A stretch of DNA of 7,719 nt from an uncultured bacterium (GCA_938009275.1 CALLHY010000046.1:1-7719), one strand, 5' to 3'; positions 1-7,020 are shown, counted from the first letter of the stretch. Program-made: numbers and translations. The notes: generated from the letters alone by a model not told the origin.

Positions 1-2
1 AT

Positions 3-128
3 ACTATCCATTTCAACTGCAATGGTAACCTCAGAAAAGCCATCAAACTGATGTACATCATGGAAGGCAGGATCAAGCAAAACCCAGGCTTCACGCTGGA
101 TAATGCGTTGGTGGAGACGGAACCATGA
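3..128 (+). CDS. 3' end of an unidentified protein (partial, cut by window edge)
   Basis: This frame is open from the window edge to a TGA at 126-128 and gives the last 41 residues of a protein whose start lies outside the window. The visible tail contains NGNLRKAIKLMYIMEGRI, resembling the arginine-bearing helix near the C-terminus of AAA+ ATPases (sensor-2-like G-N-L-R). Together with the small winged-helix gene that follows, this would suit the ATPase subunit of a Mu- or Tn7-like transposition gene set, but the fragment is too short to prove it. Its stop overlaps the next start in an ATGA arrangement (125-128), so the two genes were probably one transcriptional unit on the plus strand, opposite to the chaperone operon. 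Confidence 0.4.
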   Translation, partial: TIHFNCNGNLRKAIKLMYIMEGRIKQNPGFTLDNALVETEP

Positions 129-368
129 CAAACATGGATGTTATCCGAAACTTCGTCCATCAGTACAGAAAGCCGTTCAGCACAGAAACGATAACAGAGC
201 TTACCGGAATCGAGGCCAGAACCGTATCACGGTCCATCAGAACGCTGCTTTCCAACCAAGAAATAAAGTGCATCTCAACTAAAAAACGAGCCCTATGTAT
301 GCAGTAAACGCTATCGTTGCAGGTTGGATTCAAGTAAAAAGGCAAGTGGAACAACAGCACTAGGGTAG
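125..368 (+). pseudogene. Small winged-helix DNA-binding protein, frameshifted at an A6 run
   Basis: The ATG at 125 overlaps the previous stop (ATGA). The first ~54 codons encode a typical winged-helix fold: a first helix (DVIRNFVHQYRK), then ETITELTGIEARTVSRSIRTL as the helix-turn-helix, then a short wing (EIKCISTKK). The frame runs into TAA at 305-307 six codons after a run of six A (281-286). If the frame moves by +1 at that run, reading continues as NEPYVCSKRYRCRLDSSKK and stops at TAG 366-368, which restores a basic C-terminal tail and a protein of about 80 residues. The likeliest explanation is an indel in the homopolymer, real or a sequencing error; programmed frameshifting is less likely. 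Its role would be DNA binding, perhaps regulation of a mobile element, but no partner is intact here. Confidence 0.5.
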
Positions 369-592
369 TTGAAGAAATCCTATACATTCAAAGAGTCAAG
401 CGTTACCGATCCATCAGAGATATTGTCAATTACTTTGGCAAGAGCAGGCAACTGGTCTATATTTACCTTGAGGCACCGGCATCAATCGGTATGACGGCCA
501 TCAACTTCAATGGGTATCACGCAACACAAGTGATGGGTTCCTTTCATTGGGCATCTTTGATACAACATGGCATACTTGGAAAATGTACGTAA
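338..592 (+). pseudogene. Start-less open frame with a helix-turn-helix
   Basis: A frame of 84 sense codons runs from just after TAA 335-337 to TAA 590-592. It has no ATG, GTG or TTG before the conserved-looking part. Positions 398-475 encode KRYRSIRDIVNYFGKSRQLV and a following helix, with the spacing of a helix-turn-helix. The good part begins right at the TAG (366-368) that ends the frame-shifted upstream reading, as if an original start codon there had been lost. The downstream half (after about 480) overlaps, on the other strand, a frame continuous with the IS3 remnant and does not read like a known domain. I treat it as a broken small regulatory gene of the same relic as its neighbour; a chance open frame remains possible. 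Confidence 0.35.
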
Positions 593-679
593 TGAATCTG
601 GTTTGAAAAAGAAGTATTGAGAAAGATAGCCGGCAGATAATGCAATCGACGGGTTTTTGTTGCCCATCTGTGTTTGCTC

Positions 680-940
680 TTTCCTTCTGCCAACCGACAA
701 ATCAGACCGCATCAGTTCCATCATGATCCGACGAAAGCCGAGAAATGTCCTCCAAGTATAAATCTCATCAATCTATAGTATTAACCTAAATCAAACTCAT
801 TTAACCAGAGTTTGTAATAGTAGGAAGACTGAGATATCCTCAGTAACTCACACTGTCGAACAACACCGATAATCTCTTACGCCAATTCAATAAGCTGCAA
901 TTAAGCCCTTTTCGATGATTCCATATATTTTTCCCGCTGG
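680..940 (-). pseudogene. IS3-family OrfB remnant (transposase, N-terminal part only)
   Basis: Two OrfB blocks are readable. The first, 858-811, is RQCELLRISQSSYYYK, the standard early OrfB motif (CxxLGISRSSYYY type). It is preceded in frame by MESSKRA, a stop, LQLIELA, another stop and EIIGVV. The second, 772-680 in another frame, is IDEIYTWRTFLGFRRIM followed by MELMRSDLSVGRRK, the HTH_21 segment that precedes the catalytic domain. A stop plus a frameshift separates the blocks near 780-790. Downstream of 680 the frame stays open to about 482, but I find no D-D-E residues or other catalytic-core motifs, so the gene is truncated or unrecognisably decayed. Confidence 0.65.
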
Positions 941-1009
941 GTTAACTCTACTTAAGCTGGCCATTTTACTTGTAACACTCAACAATAAGTTGAAATTTAT
1001 CTTCTTTAT

Positions 1010-1233
1010 CTCTTCTTCGCTTGTTGCAAAAAATTATTCATATCTCGCTAACAATTGGCTCAACCATTGACTGGTCAGACTCGGATGTAGAGAAAACTCC
1101 GATGCAAACTCTAACATTCTCTTTCTGCCCTCGATAGCCGTAATGGCAACTTTGCCCTCAATCTTACCGCTCAAGTGCTGGGTAAATTCATATGAACCAC
1201 CCAAGGTCGTACTTTCTTTTTCGGTTTCTTCAT
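1010..1233 (-). pseudogene. IS3-family OrfA remnant (transposase helix-turn-helix subunit)
   Basis: Frame 1198-1034 reads GSYEFTQHLSGKIEGKVAIT followed by AIEGRKRMLEFASEFSLHPS and LTSQWLSQLLARYE, then TAA at 1036-1034. This matches the usual OrfA plan: a YTxEFKxKVA-type opening, then a helix-turn-helix (ASEFSLHPS..SQW). In another frame, ATG 1233-1231 begins a basic stretch MKKPKKKVRPW, the usual OrfA amino end, so a frameshift lies near 1200. After the TAA a shifted frame resumes with ATSEEEIKK (1027-1010), the usual continuation after the HTH. At least two frame lesions are therefore visible. In live elements OrfA binds the IS ends and is fused to OrfB by -1 frameshifting; here it cannot function. 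Confidence 0.65.
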
Positions 1234-1431
1234 ATCAAGTACACTTCATTGGGCTGTCTGAAAAGCTAATCCACTATATAGAATCTTCAGTGCATCCCCA
1301 GCTGTTCAAGTTTAGAATAGTGTGACTATTTGCTATAGCAGGAATTTCATAACTCTATGCCAATCATAATTATGACTACATCATTAATATGTGCGCTATC
1401 CAGCTAAAAGTATCATTATAATGATATGAGT
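1234..1431. other. Intergenic stretch without a gene
   Basis: About 200 bases lie between the IS3 remnant and the end of the chaperone operon. No coding frame here has a plausible ribosome site or domain. The only structure seen is the 16-bp AT palindrome at 1411-1426 (separate entry) and a 6-3-6 inverted repeat, AATAGT-GTG-ACTATT, at 1316-1330. The missing left part of the IS element may lie in the first tens of bases, but I cannot place its end. Confidence 0.5.
1411..1426 (-). terminator. Perfect AT-rich palindrome just after the operon, possible weak terminator
   Basis: TATCATTATAATGATA is a perfect 16-bp palindrome five bases beyond the last stop of the operon (TGA 1434-1432). As RNA from the minus strand it could fold into a 6-bp stem with a TATA loop, followed at once by CTTTTAG. 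The all-AT-rich stem and short T run make it a poor intrinsic terminator, so this is a position-based suggestion. A dyad-binding regulator site is an alternative. Confidence 0.25.
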
Positions 1432-2802
1432 TCAAAGCAATATCCCGCATCCAGCGTATGCGGCAGCCATTATTGTGAGGAGTAGCAACAGAATGGGAAC
1501 AATGCATCCCCCGGTGGCTACCTTGGAATATCCACCTATGGTATAATTGATCCCCTTGCTGCAATTTGGGCAGTTGTACTGGCCATAATCTCTCATGGGA
1601 GCGTTCATAAAGCCATCGCAATGCGGACATTTTGCTCTGTATTTATGTGGACTCCATTCCAGTAGAGTATCCCACTTTTTGGGGTTGATCGCATACAGAT
1701 AATTGTATTCGCGTTTCATTACCATAATTGCTTGCTGTATCTCGGCATTTAGAGAGGACAAATCTATTTGTGAGAATAACAGTTCTTGAAACTTGTCCAA
1801 ATTTTCCTTATCTTCTTCTGAAATGCTTCCAAAGTAATACATAGTGAGCAGCAGGGTTACTAAACGAACCAGTTCATTGCAATCATTACGGTCAAAAAAA
1901 TCCTGAGTTTGGGACACGATCATGGCATTTATTGGCCAGTCCATATCATCGTCCAATTTACTTAAAAATTTGTAGAGAACCGCGCTTTCTTTAAAATGAT
2001 GAAATCTGACCGCCAGATCGATTAGTCCCAGAATGGACGATATCACCATTTTTTTGTCATCGTCTCGGTTGATTACTGCGCTCATCTGGTTCAACCTCTT
2101 CTGCATCTGAACAAGCTCGTTACCAAATAAATGCATTCTCAGGAGGTCGAGTATATAAAAGAAATCTTGAAAGTCAAGCTTGCCATCGCGGTCGATAGCT
2201 TGTTCAAGTTCTTTAATGGCTTCCTTTTTTCTGTCTGCCTGAAACCAGTACATAAAAGCCAAGCCTCTGATGGCCTCAATGTTAGATTCATCCAGGTCGG
2301 CGGCCAGCCTGTAATACTTTTCCGCTTCAGAATAGCTCTTCATTTCCCTGTATGTATAGGCAATATCCACCAGATTGGAGGAATCATCGGGATCAATATT
2401 AGCTGCTGTTATAAAGGATTTTAAGGCAAAATCGTACTTCTCCCTATTAAGGTATACTTGTCCTAGTCTTTTTCGCAACAGTGAGCTTTTTGGTTGAAAA
2501 TTTATCAGTTTCTTTAGAGATGCTTCTGCTTGGGACCAGTTTTCATCCTCGATTGCCTTATCAAGTTGATTATTGATGGTTTCTATTTCTGGTCCATATC
2601 GAAGACGGCTGTCAAAATCTTCCCGAGTGACTGGATTCTTGAGAATGTCATAAGCTTCACGAATCAGCTTGTATTCATCCGGAGATTTCTGGGGTGGGTA
2701 TTCGCGGACCATCGAAAAGAAAGCTGCCTTAATCTCTTCCTGAGAAGCTTTGGGAGTGATACCCAAACGAACATAGTAATCCGAGCTGGTTATTTCATCC
2801 AT
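1432..2802 (-). CDS. J-like domain / TPR / zinc-ribbon protein with C-terminal membrane anchor
   Basis: The 456-residue product has four parts. Residues 8-65 form a DnaJ-like fold: DYYVRLGITPKASQEEIKAA, then helix II, then KLIREAYDIL and KNP. The HPD loop that stimulates Hsp70 is replaced by YPP (Y35-P36-P37, in EYPPQKSPDEY). Residues about 80-205 are TPR-like helical pairs (WSQAEASLKKLINFQP, KYDFALKSFITAANIDPDD, SYSEAEKYYRLAADLDES). A helical region without recognised motifs follows. C392-C395 and C411-C414 (CPHC, CPNC) form a zinc ribbon, and residues about 433-456 are a hydrophobic helix ending the protein, so it should be tail-anchored with the rest in the cytoplasm. The ATG at 2802 is supported by GGAG at 2813-2810 with 7-nt spacing and overlaps the previous gene by 8 nt. 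It is the last gene of the Hsp70 operon, which makes an Hsp70 co-chaperone or adaptor role likely. The missing HPD argues against normal ATPase stimulation. Gene calling is secure; function is inferred. Confidence 0.88.
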   Translation of the reverse strand: MDEITSSDYYVRLGITPKASQEEIKAAFFSMVREYPPQKSPDEYKLIREAYDILKNPVTREDFDSRLRYGPEIETINNQLDKAIEDENWSQAEASLKKLINFQPKSSLLRKRLGQVYLNREKYDFALKSFITAANIDPDDSSNLVDIAYTYREMKSYSEAEKYYRLAADLDESNIEAIRGLAFMYWFQADRKKEAIKELEQAIDRDGKLDFQDFFYILDLLRMHLFGNELVQMQKRLNQMSAVINRDDDKKMVISSILGLIDLAVRFHHFKESAVLYKFLSKLDDDMDWPINAMIVSQTQDFFDRNDCNELVRLVTLLLTMYYFGSISEEDKENLDKFQELLFSQIDLSSLNAEIQQAIMVMKREYNYLYAINPKKWDTLLEWSPHKYRAKCPHCDGFMNAPMRDYGQYNCPNCSKGINYTIGGYSKVATGGCIVPILLLLLTIMAAAYAGCGILL

Positions 2803-3892
2803 GAAGAATCTCCATAACTTTAGAATTTAGATATTGCCGGTATTCTCGCTTGGCAGGCATACTATTCACCCAATTCAGGAGCCTTTCAGCCACTGCTTTC
2901 TGCTTGGCAATGTCCAGATGGTTGGGGCTTGAGTAGATATTGATCAGTGTGATACACGCGTCACCGTAGAAAGATGGGAAGTCTGCGTTGTTTAAGGTCC
3001 ACTCATCTAGGGATGCTATCGATCGGTTGGCTTTAGCGGGATCAACGGCAGGAAGTGTGGCAGCTTTGTAAATCAACATAAATCTGGCTGCGCGCGTAAA
3101 CCAGCTTTGGCTGTCGATCTTGTCCAGTTGCACATAATCTCCTTGGTTCCACATTTCACGCAAAATCATTTGCTGCACCCGGGTGGGCATTGACTCTATA
3201 AAAGCCTGTAGACTCTCTTCTCTCAAAGAGTCTTCCATGGGATGTTCAGTTTCCAGGGTGAGAGTCTGAGTCTTAGTTTGCCCAGTTGTACTCATCACTG
3301 GATGGTTCTGAAGCCCGGTTTTGGTCATTTGCCAAACGTTTAATAGCCCCAAGGAGATAACTACACCAACTGCTATCCAGTACCATTTTCGAGTGGGTGT
3401 GCTAGAATCGGAACTGAATGGAAGGTCTGGATGGGTTGCTGATAGACCGTGCAGTTCCCTCATTCGGCTATGCACCATCAGGTCTGAAATGTTGTCTAAC
3501 CGTGCGTCTGCGTCCTCCAATAACAAGTTGTATAGTTGTATTTCTTTGCATAGAAGGTCAAGCGCGTTCTGATACTCAGTAGGGTCGGTTTCTTGCTTAT
3601 AGGACTCCAGTATACTCTGGGCATCGTTGAAGTAGCCAAGCTCGCGGGATAACCTCCAAGCCAGTGTAACTATTTCTGGGTGAAATGGGAAAATGTTGAT
3701 CGCTTGCGTTGCATCTTGCCAAGCAGCTTCCCAATCCTCCTTTTGAATCATCATCAGTGCTTGGTTGTAATGTGACAATGCCATGTCTTTTGTGGCAATC
3801 ACAATGCGAAGGTCTCTTTCACATGCCTGGCATGTATAGGAGAGTTCTGTGATCTTAGTACAGAACGGACAGCGTATGGATACTATTTCCAT
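2795..3892 (-). CDS. Zinc-ribbon / TPR-like single-pass membrane protein, function unknown
   Basis: The 365-residue product opens with a treble-clef-like zinc ribbon, C8-x2-C11 and C21-x2-C24, with no signal peptide. Residues about 37-125 are helical and TPR-like (DMALSHYNQALMMIQKEDWE, AAWQDATQAINIFPFHPEI, then GYFNDAQSILESYKQ). A linker rich in S/T/P and the basic TRK precede one strong membrane helix at about 170-188 (WYWIAVGVVISLGLLNVWQM). The positive-inside rule puts the zinc ribbon and TPR part in the cytoplasm and residues 190-365 outside it. The outer part is mostly helical and I do not recognise it. The ATG at 3892 lies inside the end of the TPR-Lon gene (10-nt overlap, stop TAG 3885-3883), with only a weak upstream GGTGG, which suggests translational coupling. 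It shares its parts (zinc ribbon, TPR, one membrane helix) with the following J-like protein in a different order, so the two may form a membrane complex. It is probably a scaffold or receptor for the Hsp70 system. Confidence 0.82.
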   Translation of the reverse strand: MEIVSIRCPFCTKITELSYTCQACERDLRIVIATKDMALSHYNQALMMIQKEDWEAAWQDATQAINIFPFHPEIVTLAWRLSRELGYFNDAQSILESYKQETDPTEYQNALDLLCKEIQLYNLLLEDADARLDNISDLMVHSRMRELHGLSATHPDLPFSSDSSTPTRKWYWIAVGVVISLGLLNVWQMTKTGLQNHPVMSTTGQTKTQTLTLETEHPMEDSLREESLQAFIESMPTRVQQMILREMWNQGDYVQLDKIDSQSWFTRAARFMLIYKAATLPAVDPAKANRSIASLDEWTLNNADFPSFYGDACITLINIYSSPNHLDIAKQKAVAERLLNWVNSMPAKREYRQYLNSKVMEILHG

Positions 3893-5286
3893 ATATCGTT
3901 TACCACCATGCTAAAGGATTTAACAAAGACGAGTTTCATATGACGTCTCACATCATCTGGCAATGCTCTTGTATCAGGATAGTTCGCAGCGGGAAGCCAC
4001 ACTTGTTTTACGTTGCTATACCATGCTGCCAGTATCTTATTAGTGATCCCGCCCACAGGATATATCTCTCCTTTCAGACCAATCTCGCCTGTGAATGCAG
4101 CTTTTCCGGGAATATCCAGATCTCTCATTACTGCCATGATCCCCAGACCGAAAGCAATACCGGCTGATGGACCATCCTTGAAACTTGTGCTCTGGGGGAT
4201 GTTTACTAATATGCCATGCTGGGAGGATAATCTACCAACAACCATGTTTTTTATGCAGTTAAAAGCCACTTGCACGGAATCATATAGTACCATGCTTACA
4301 TTTCCAGTCACTTGGCATCCCGGAGTGTCTGTTCGCACAAACTCCACCGGCATAAGGCTTCCACCACCGTCATGCACCACAAGGGCAAATACTTTCTTTA
4401 CAGTGGGGCAATCGGTCGGGTTATCCAAAGAATTCTCCAGAGCAGAGATACTACAAGTATCCAGTTTACCGCTCTGTTTAAGCCTTTGAACGCATGCCGC
4501 GGCCTGCGAGTGCTTTCCTATCTTACCATAACATTCCACTAGTTCCAGCCATGTCTGCACCGAGCCATTATCATAGTTCAAACTATATTGATAATGGCGG
4601 ACAGCTTCTTCATACTTGGACTGCCGGGAAGATATGTCTCCCAAGCGATCATGGATAACAGCTAGGTTGGGATATTCCGCTAGCAAGGAATTGAACGCTG
4701 TCTCCGCCTTGTCCAGCTTGCCGGTCAGTAGGTATCGCTCTGCGATTAAATATCTACTGAGCACGTTGTGGGGGGCATCCGCTATTACCTTTTTCAATAT
4801 ATGGTTGCATTCCTCGATCAAGCCTTGTTTCAGCAGATTGTATGATTTTCTCAGCAATGGGGACAGGAGATCCTGACGCTGCGACCAATACCTTAATTCT
4901 ACGGCAAATTGCTGCATCAGCCTATCTATACAAGGCTCGCAGTAACCATGCTCTTGGTAATGCTTTATTGGATTGGCAAAATCCTGCCTGGTTACGTTTT
5001 CATGCAGCAGGTTCAGTTCGGTTATGTTTCCGGTATGAGAATAATACTCTTCATAAAGGCCGAGCACATTTATGGATTGATAGGGCGAAGCGGTATGGGT
5101 TGACAGTGCTTCATAGGCCCTGTCATAGTATTTCTGTGCTAGTAGTAAGCGCACGTACTCCACCAAAACTGCTTCGTCCATGGACTGCTGCATGGCTTTC
5201 TCACAAAACAGCAGCCCTTCCTGATAACGCCGGCTCTGCAGCAACTGGTGCAAAACCGCTATGAACTCCAAACGATTGAAGGGCAT
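3883..5286 (-). CDS. TPR protein fused to a Lon-type (S16) peptidase domain, lacking the AAA+ module
   Basis: The 467-residue product has about 275 residues of TPR-like helical repeats; the clearest are at 155-270 (GLIEECNHILKKVIADAPHN, KLDKAETAFNSLLAEYPN, KYEEAVRHYQYSLNYDNGS). A Lon proteolytic domain follows at about 299-467. The catalytic serine is S374 in KDGPSAG and the catalytic lysine is K417 in GGITNK. Their spacing of 43 equals that of E. coli Lon (S679/K722). TGEIGLKGEIYPVGG between them and WLPAANYPD after them are also Lon-like. No Walker A or B motif and no Lon N-domain is present, and there is no signal peptide or membrane helix, so this should be a cytoplasmic Ser-Lys peptidase that depends on others for unfolding. 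The start ATG is 6 nt after the Hsp70 stop, without a good Shine-Dalgarno, so coupled translation is likely. Cleavage of unfolded clients delivered by the operon's Hsp70 is the natural inference. Self-processing or cleavage of one regulatory target is an alternative. Confidence 0.9.
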   Translation of the reverse strand: MPFNRLEFIAVLHQLLQSRRYQEGLLFCEKAMQQSMDEAVLVEYVRLLLAQKYYDRAYEALSTHTASPYQSINVLGLYEEYYSHTGNITELNLLHENVTRQDFANPIKHYQEHGYCEPCIDRLMQQFAVELRYWSQRQDLLSPLLRKSYNLLKQGLIEECNHILKKVIADAPHNVLSRYLIAERYLLTGKLDKAETAFNSLLAEYPNLAVIHDRLGDISSRQSKYEEAVRHYQYSLNYDNGSVQTWLELVECYGKIGKHSQAAACVQRLKQSGKLDTCSISALENSLDNPTDCPTVKKVFALVVHDGGGSLMPVEFVRTDTPGCQVTGNVSMVLYDSVQVAFNCIKNMVVGRLSSQHGILVNIPQSTSFKDGPSAGIAFGLGIMAVMRDLDIPGKAAFTGEIGLKGEIYPVGGITNKILAAWYSNVKQVWLPAANYPDTRALPDDVRRHMKLVFVKSFSMVVNDIWK

Positions 5287-5292
5287 ATATTA

Positions 5293-7020
5293 TCAGCTGA
5301 TATCAAATAGATATGTGTTTATCTCGTCATCAAGCCTGTTGACCGCGGCGCTGTCGTTTCTGACGGCAGCCTCCTGCATCAATTTGAGTTTGCCCATCAG
5401 AACCAACTGTTGTTCGGGAGCGATATCCTGTAAACGCTTGTTTACAAGTTCCTGTACGATTTGGACCTGTCTCGCCATTTCGGAGTTTTCCCATGTTTGA
5501 GTAACCAGATTGGCGTTAGTATCCGATCTGTATGAACGCTTGGCGGAAAAACGGATGTCTTTGCCAGTGGAATCTAATTTTGCTTTTACATCCACAGTCC
5601 CATTCAGGTTATAACTGAATGTTATAGTTACAGACTGCTCTCCGGCAGGGGCAGGAGGAATGCCAGATAACAGACATTCGTCTGGATTATCTGGAACCAG
5701 CTGCTCCATCTCATGCACGAACATGCTATTATTCATGCTGGCTTTCTGGAAAACATTCACTTCTATCTGTTGTTGATCATCCACCACGGTATAGAACCTA
5801 TCGCTAAATTCACGTTGCATCGGGGAATTGGCTGGTATGATCTCGGAAAAAAGACCTTTGATCATATTTCCGTCTATCGAAGCAACAACGTCAGTGCCAA
5901 TGGAGTGGGGCACAACATCCATAATTATGGTATTGTCTGTGTGCACTCCGTCGATGATGGCTGCCTGGATACCTGCACCTATGGCAACTGCACGATCCGG
6001 GTCGATATTATATAGTACCTTTTTTTGGCCGAACATAGCAGATACTTTCTCTCTTACAAGGGGTATTCTGGATGATCCACCCACGAGCAGCACATAATCG
6101 ATATCAGTTACAGTCAACTTGGCCATGGACAAAGCCTTTTCCACACATTGGAATGACTTGTCGATTTGGGTGGAGATCAGTTCTTCAAAAGAATGCCTTT
6201 GCACTGTTTTGTCCAATGAATATGTCGCTCCGTTAAGAACAGCTAAGTATGGGATGTTTATTTCCATGTGAGGCTGGAAGGACAGGTTGATCTTAGCAGT
6301 TTCCATTTCCAGCTCCAACCGCCTTTTCCTTTTAAGATTATCCTCACTTACTTCGCCTGTGTCCAGAGTTACTCCATCTTCGCTTTTCGCGCGGCTAAGA
6401 ACATGGTTGTAGAGCGCTATGTCAAAATCAATGCCGCCCAAATGTGTATCCCCCTCAGATACAATTACATCCACCACTTGTCGCGAGTAGTCTAGGATAG
6501 TGATGTCAAATGTACCGCCTCCCAGATCATAAACCAGCACCTTTCCCTCAAGGTCTTTGTGGGTTTCGGAAAATGCCAGTGCAGCGGCTGTGGGTTCGTG
6601 AATGATCCTCTCCACCTTCAAGCCTGCCAGTTCTCCCGCTCGCAAAGTTGCGTTTCTCTGGCTCTCAGTGAAGTTGGCTGGGATCGTGATCACTGCGCGG
6701 TCCACGGTTTCACCTAGGAAATTTTCAGCGTACTTCTTGATGTATTTCAGCAGTAACGATGATAACTCAATGGCGTTGTATTCATGGTTACCCAGGCGGG
6801 TCGTCTCACTCGTTCCCATACGGCGTTTGAATTCCTTGGCAACATCCCTGTAAGCTTGTTTGGCGGGTCTTCCAAATTGCAGGGTAAGCGAGCTGTCCAA
6901 TGATACAAAGGATGGTGTGATATCTTCGGAGTACTCATTCTTGATCATTTCGACCTTGCCGTTTTTGTAAACAGACGCTTCAGACGTAGTAGTACCCAAG
7001 TCGATGCCAATAAATGCCAT
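5293..7020 (-). CDS. dnaK: Hsp70 family chaperone (DnaK paralogue with shortened lid)
   Basis: The 575-residue product is an ATP-dependent chaperone. The nucleotide-binding domain spans about 1-360: phosphate-1 motif GIDLGTTTSEA (5-15), the catalytic-lysine region FKRRMG (64-69), connect motif HEPTAAALAF (141-150), phosphate-2 motif YDLGGGTFDITIL (164-176) and adenosine motif VLLVGGSSRIPLVRE (310-324). The interdomain linker is IIMDVVPHSIG where DnaK has LLLDVTPLSLG. The beta substrate-binding domain runs to about 495. Only about 80 residues of helical lid follow, with no acidic or EEVD-like tail, so it is about 60 residues shorter than E. coli DnaK (638). The symbol marks family membership, not orthology: the lid, the linker and the company of a J protein without HPD suggest a dedicated paralogue. 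ATG 7020 has AAGGAG at 7032-7027. It lies 17 nt after the GrpE-like gene and 6 nt before the TPR-Lon gene. No CIRCE operator is visible in the part of the upstream region inside the window. Confidence 0.95.
   Translation of the reverse strand: MAFIGIDLGTTTSEASVYKNGKVEMIKNEYSEDITPSFVSLDSSLTLQFGRPAKQAYRDVAKEFKRRMGTSETTRLGNHEYNAIELSSLLLKYIKKYAENFLGETVDRAVITIPANFTESQRNATLRAGELAGLKVERIIHEPTAAALAFSETHKDLEGKVLVYDLGGGTFDITILDYSRQVVDVIVSEGDTHLGGIDFDIALYNHVLSRAKSEDGVTLDTGEVSEDNLKRKRRLELEMETAKINLSFQPHMEINIPYLAVLNGATYSLDKTVQRHSFEELISTQIDKSFQCVEKALSMAKLTVTDIDYVLLVGGSSRIPLVREKVSAMFGQKKVLYNIDPDRAVAIGAGIQAAIIDGVHTDNTIIMDVVPHSIGTDVVASIDGNMIKGLFSEIIPANSPMQREFSDRFYTVVDDQQQIEVNVFQKASMNNSMFVHEMEQLVPDNPDECLLSGIPPAPAGEQSVTITFSYNLNGTVDVKAKLDSTGKDIRFSAKRSYRSDTNANLVTQTWENSEMARQVQIVQELVNKRLQDIAPEQQLVLMGKLKLMQEAAVRNDSAAVNRLDDEINTYLFDIS

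Larger units (their letters stand above)
680..1233 (-). mobile_element. Decayed IS3-family insertion sequence remnant
   Basis: Read on the minus strand, this stretch carries IS3-type OrfA pieces (1233-1010) followed by OrfB pieces (about 940-680) in the correct order and orientation, broken by frameshifts and stops. The part of OrfB with the DDE catalytic core is not recognisable, and I could not assign terminal inverted repeats or a target duplication, so the ends given are the limits of recognisable coding homology, not element boundaries. It lies downstream of the chaperone operon in the same orientation. The number of lesions shows it is an old, immobile relic. Confidence 0.65.

Noticed and set aside
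482..724. 80-codon minus-strand frame taken as an intact gene
   Set aside because: Its first 15 residues continue an IS3 OrfB segment that begins further upstream at 772, so it is a piece of a decayed transposase and not a gene with its own start.
1316..1330. AATAGT-GTG-ACTATT inverted repeat
   Set aside because: It is short and AT-rich, with no T run on either strand and no gene end close by; it may be chance.
1376..1630. 84-codon minus-strand frame overlapping the end of the J-like gene
   Set aside because: It is an out-of-frame reading of the zinc-ribbon and membrane-helix region and shows no features of its own.
4013..4489. 158-codon plus-strand frame inside the Lon gene
   Set aside because: It lies antisense to the catalytic domain, whose motifs are plainly coding, and it has no recognisable domain or ribosome site.
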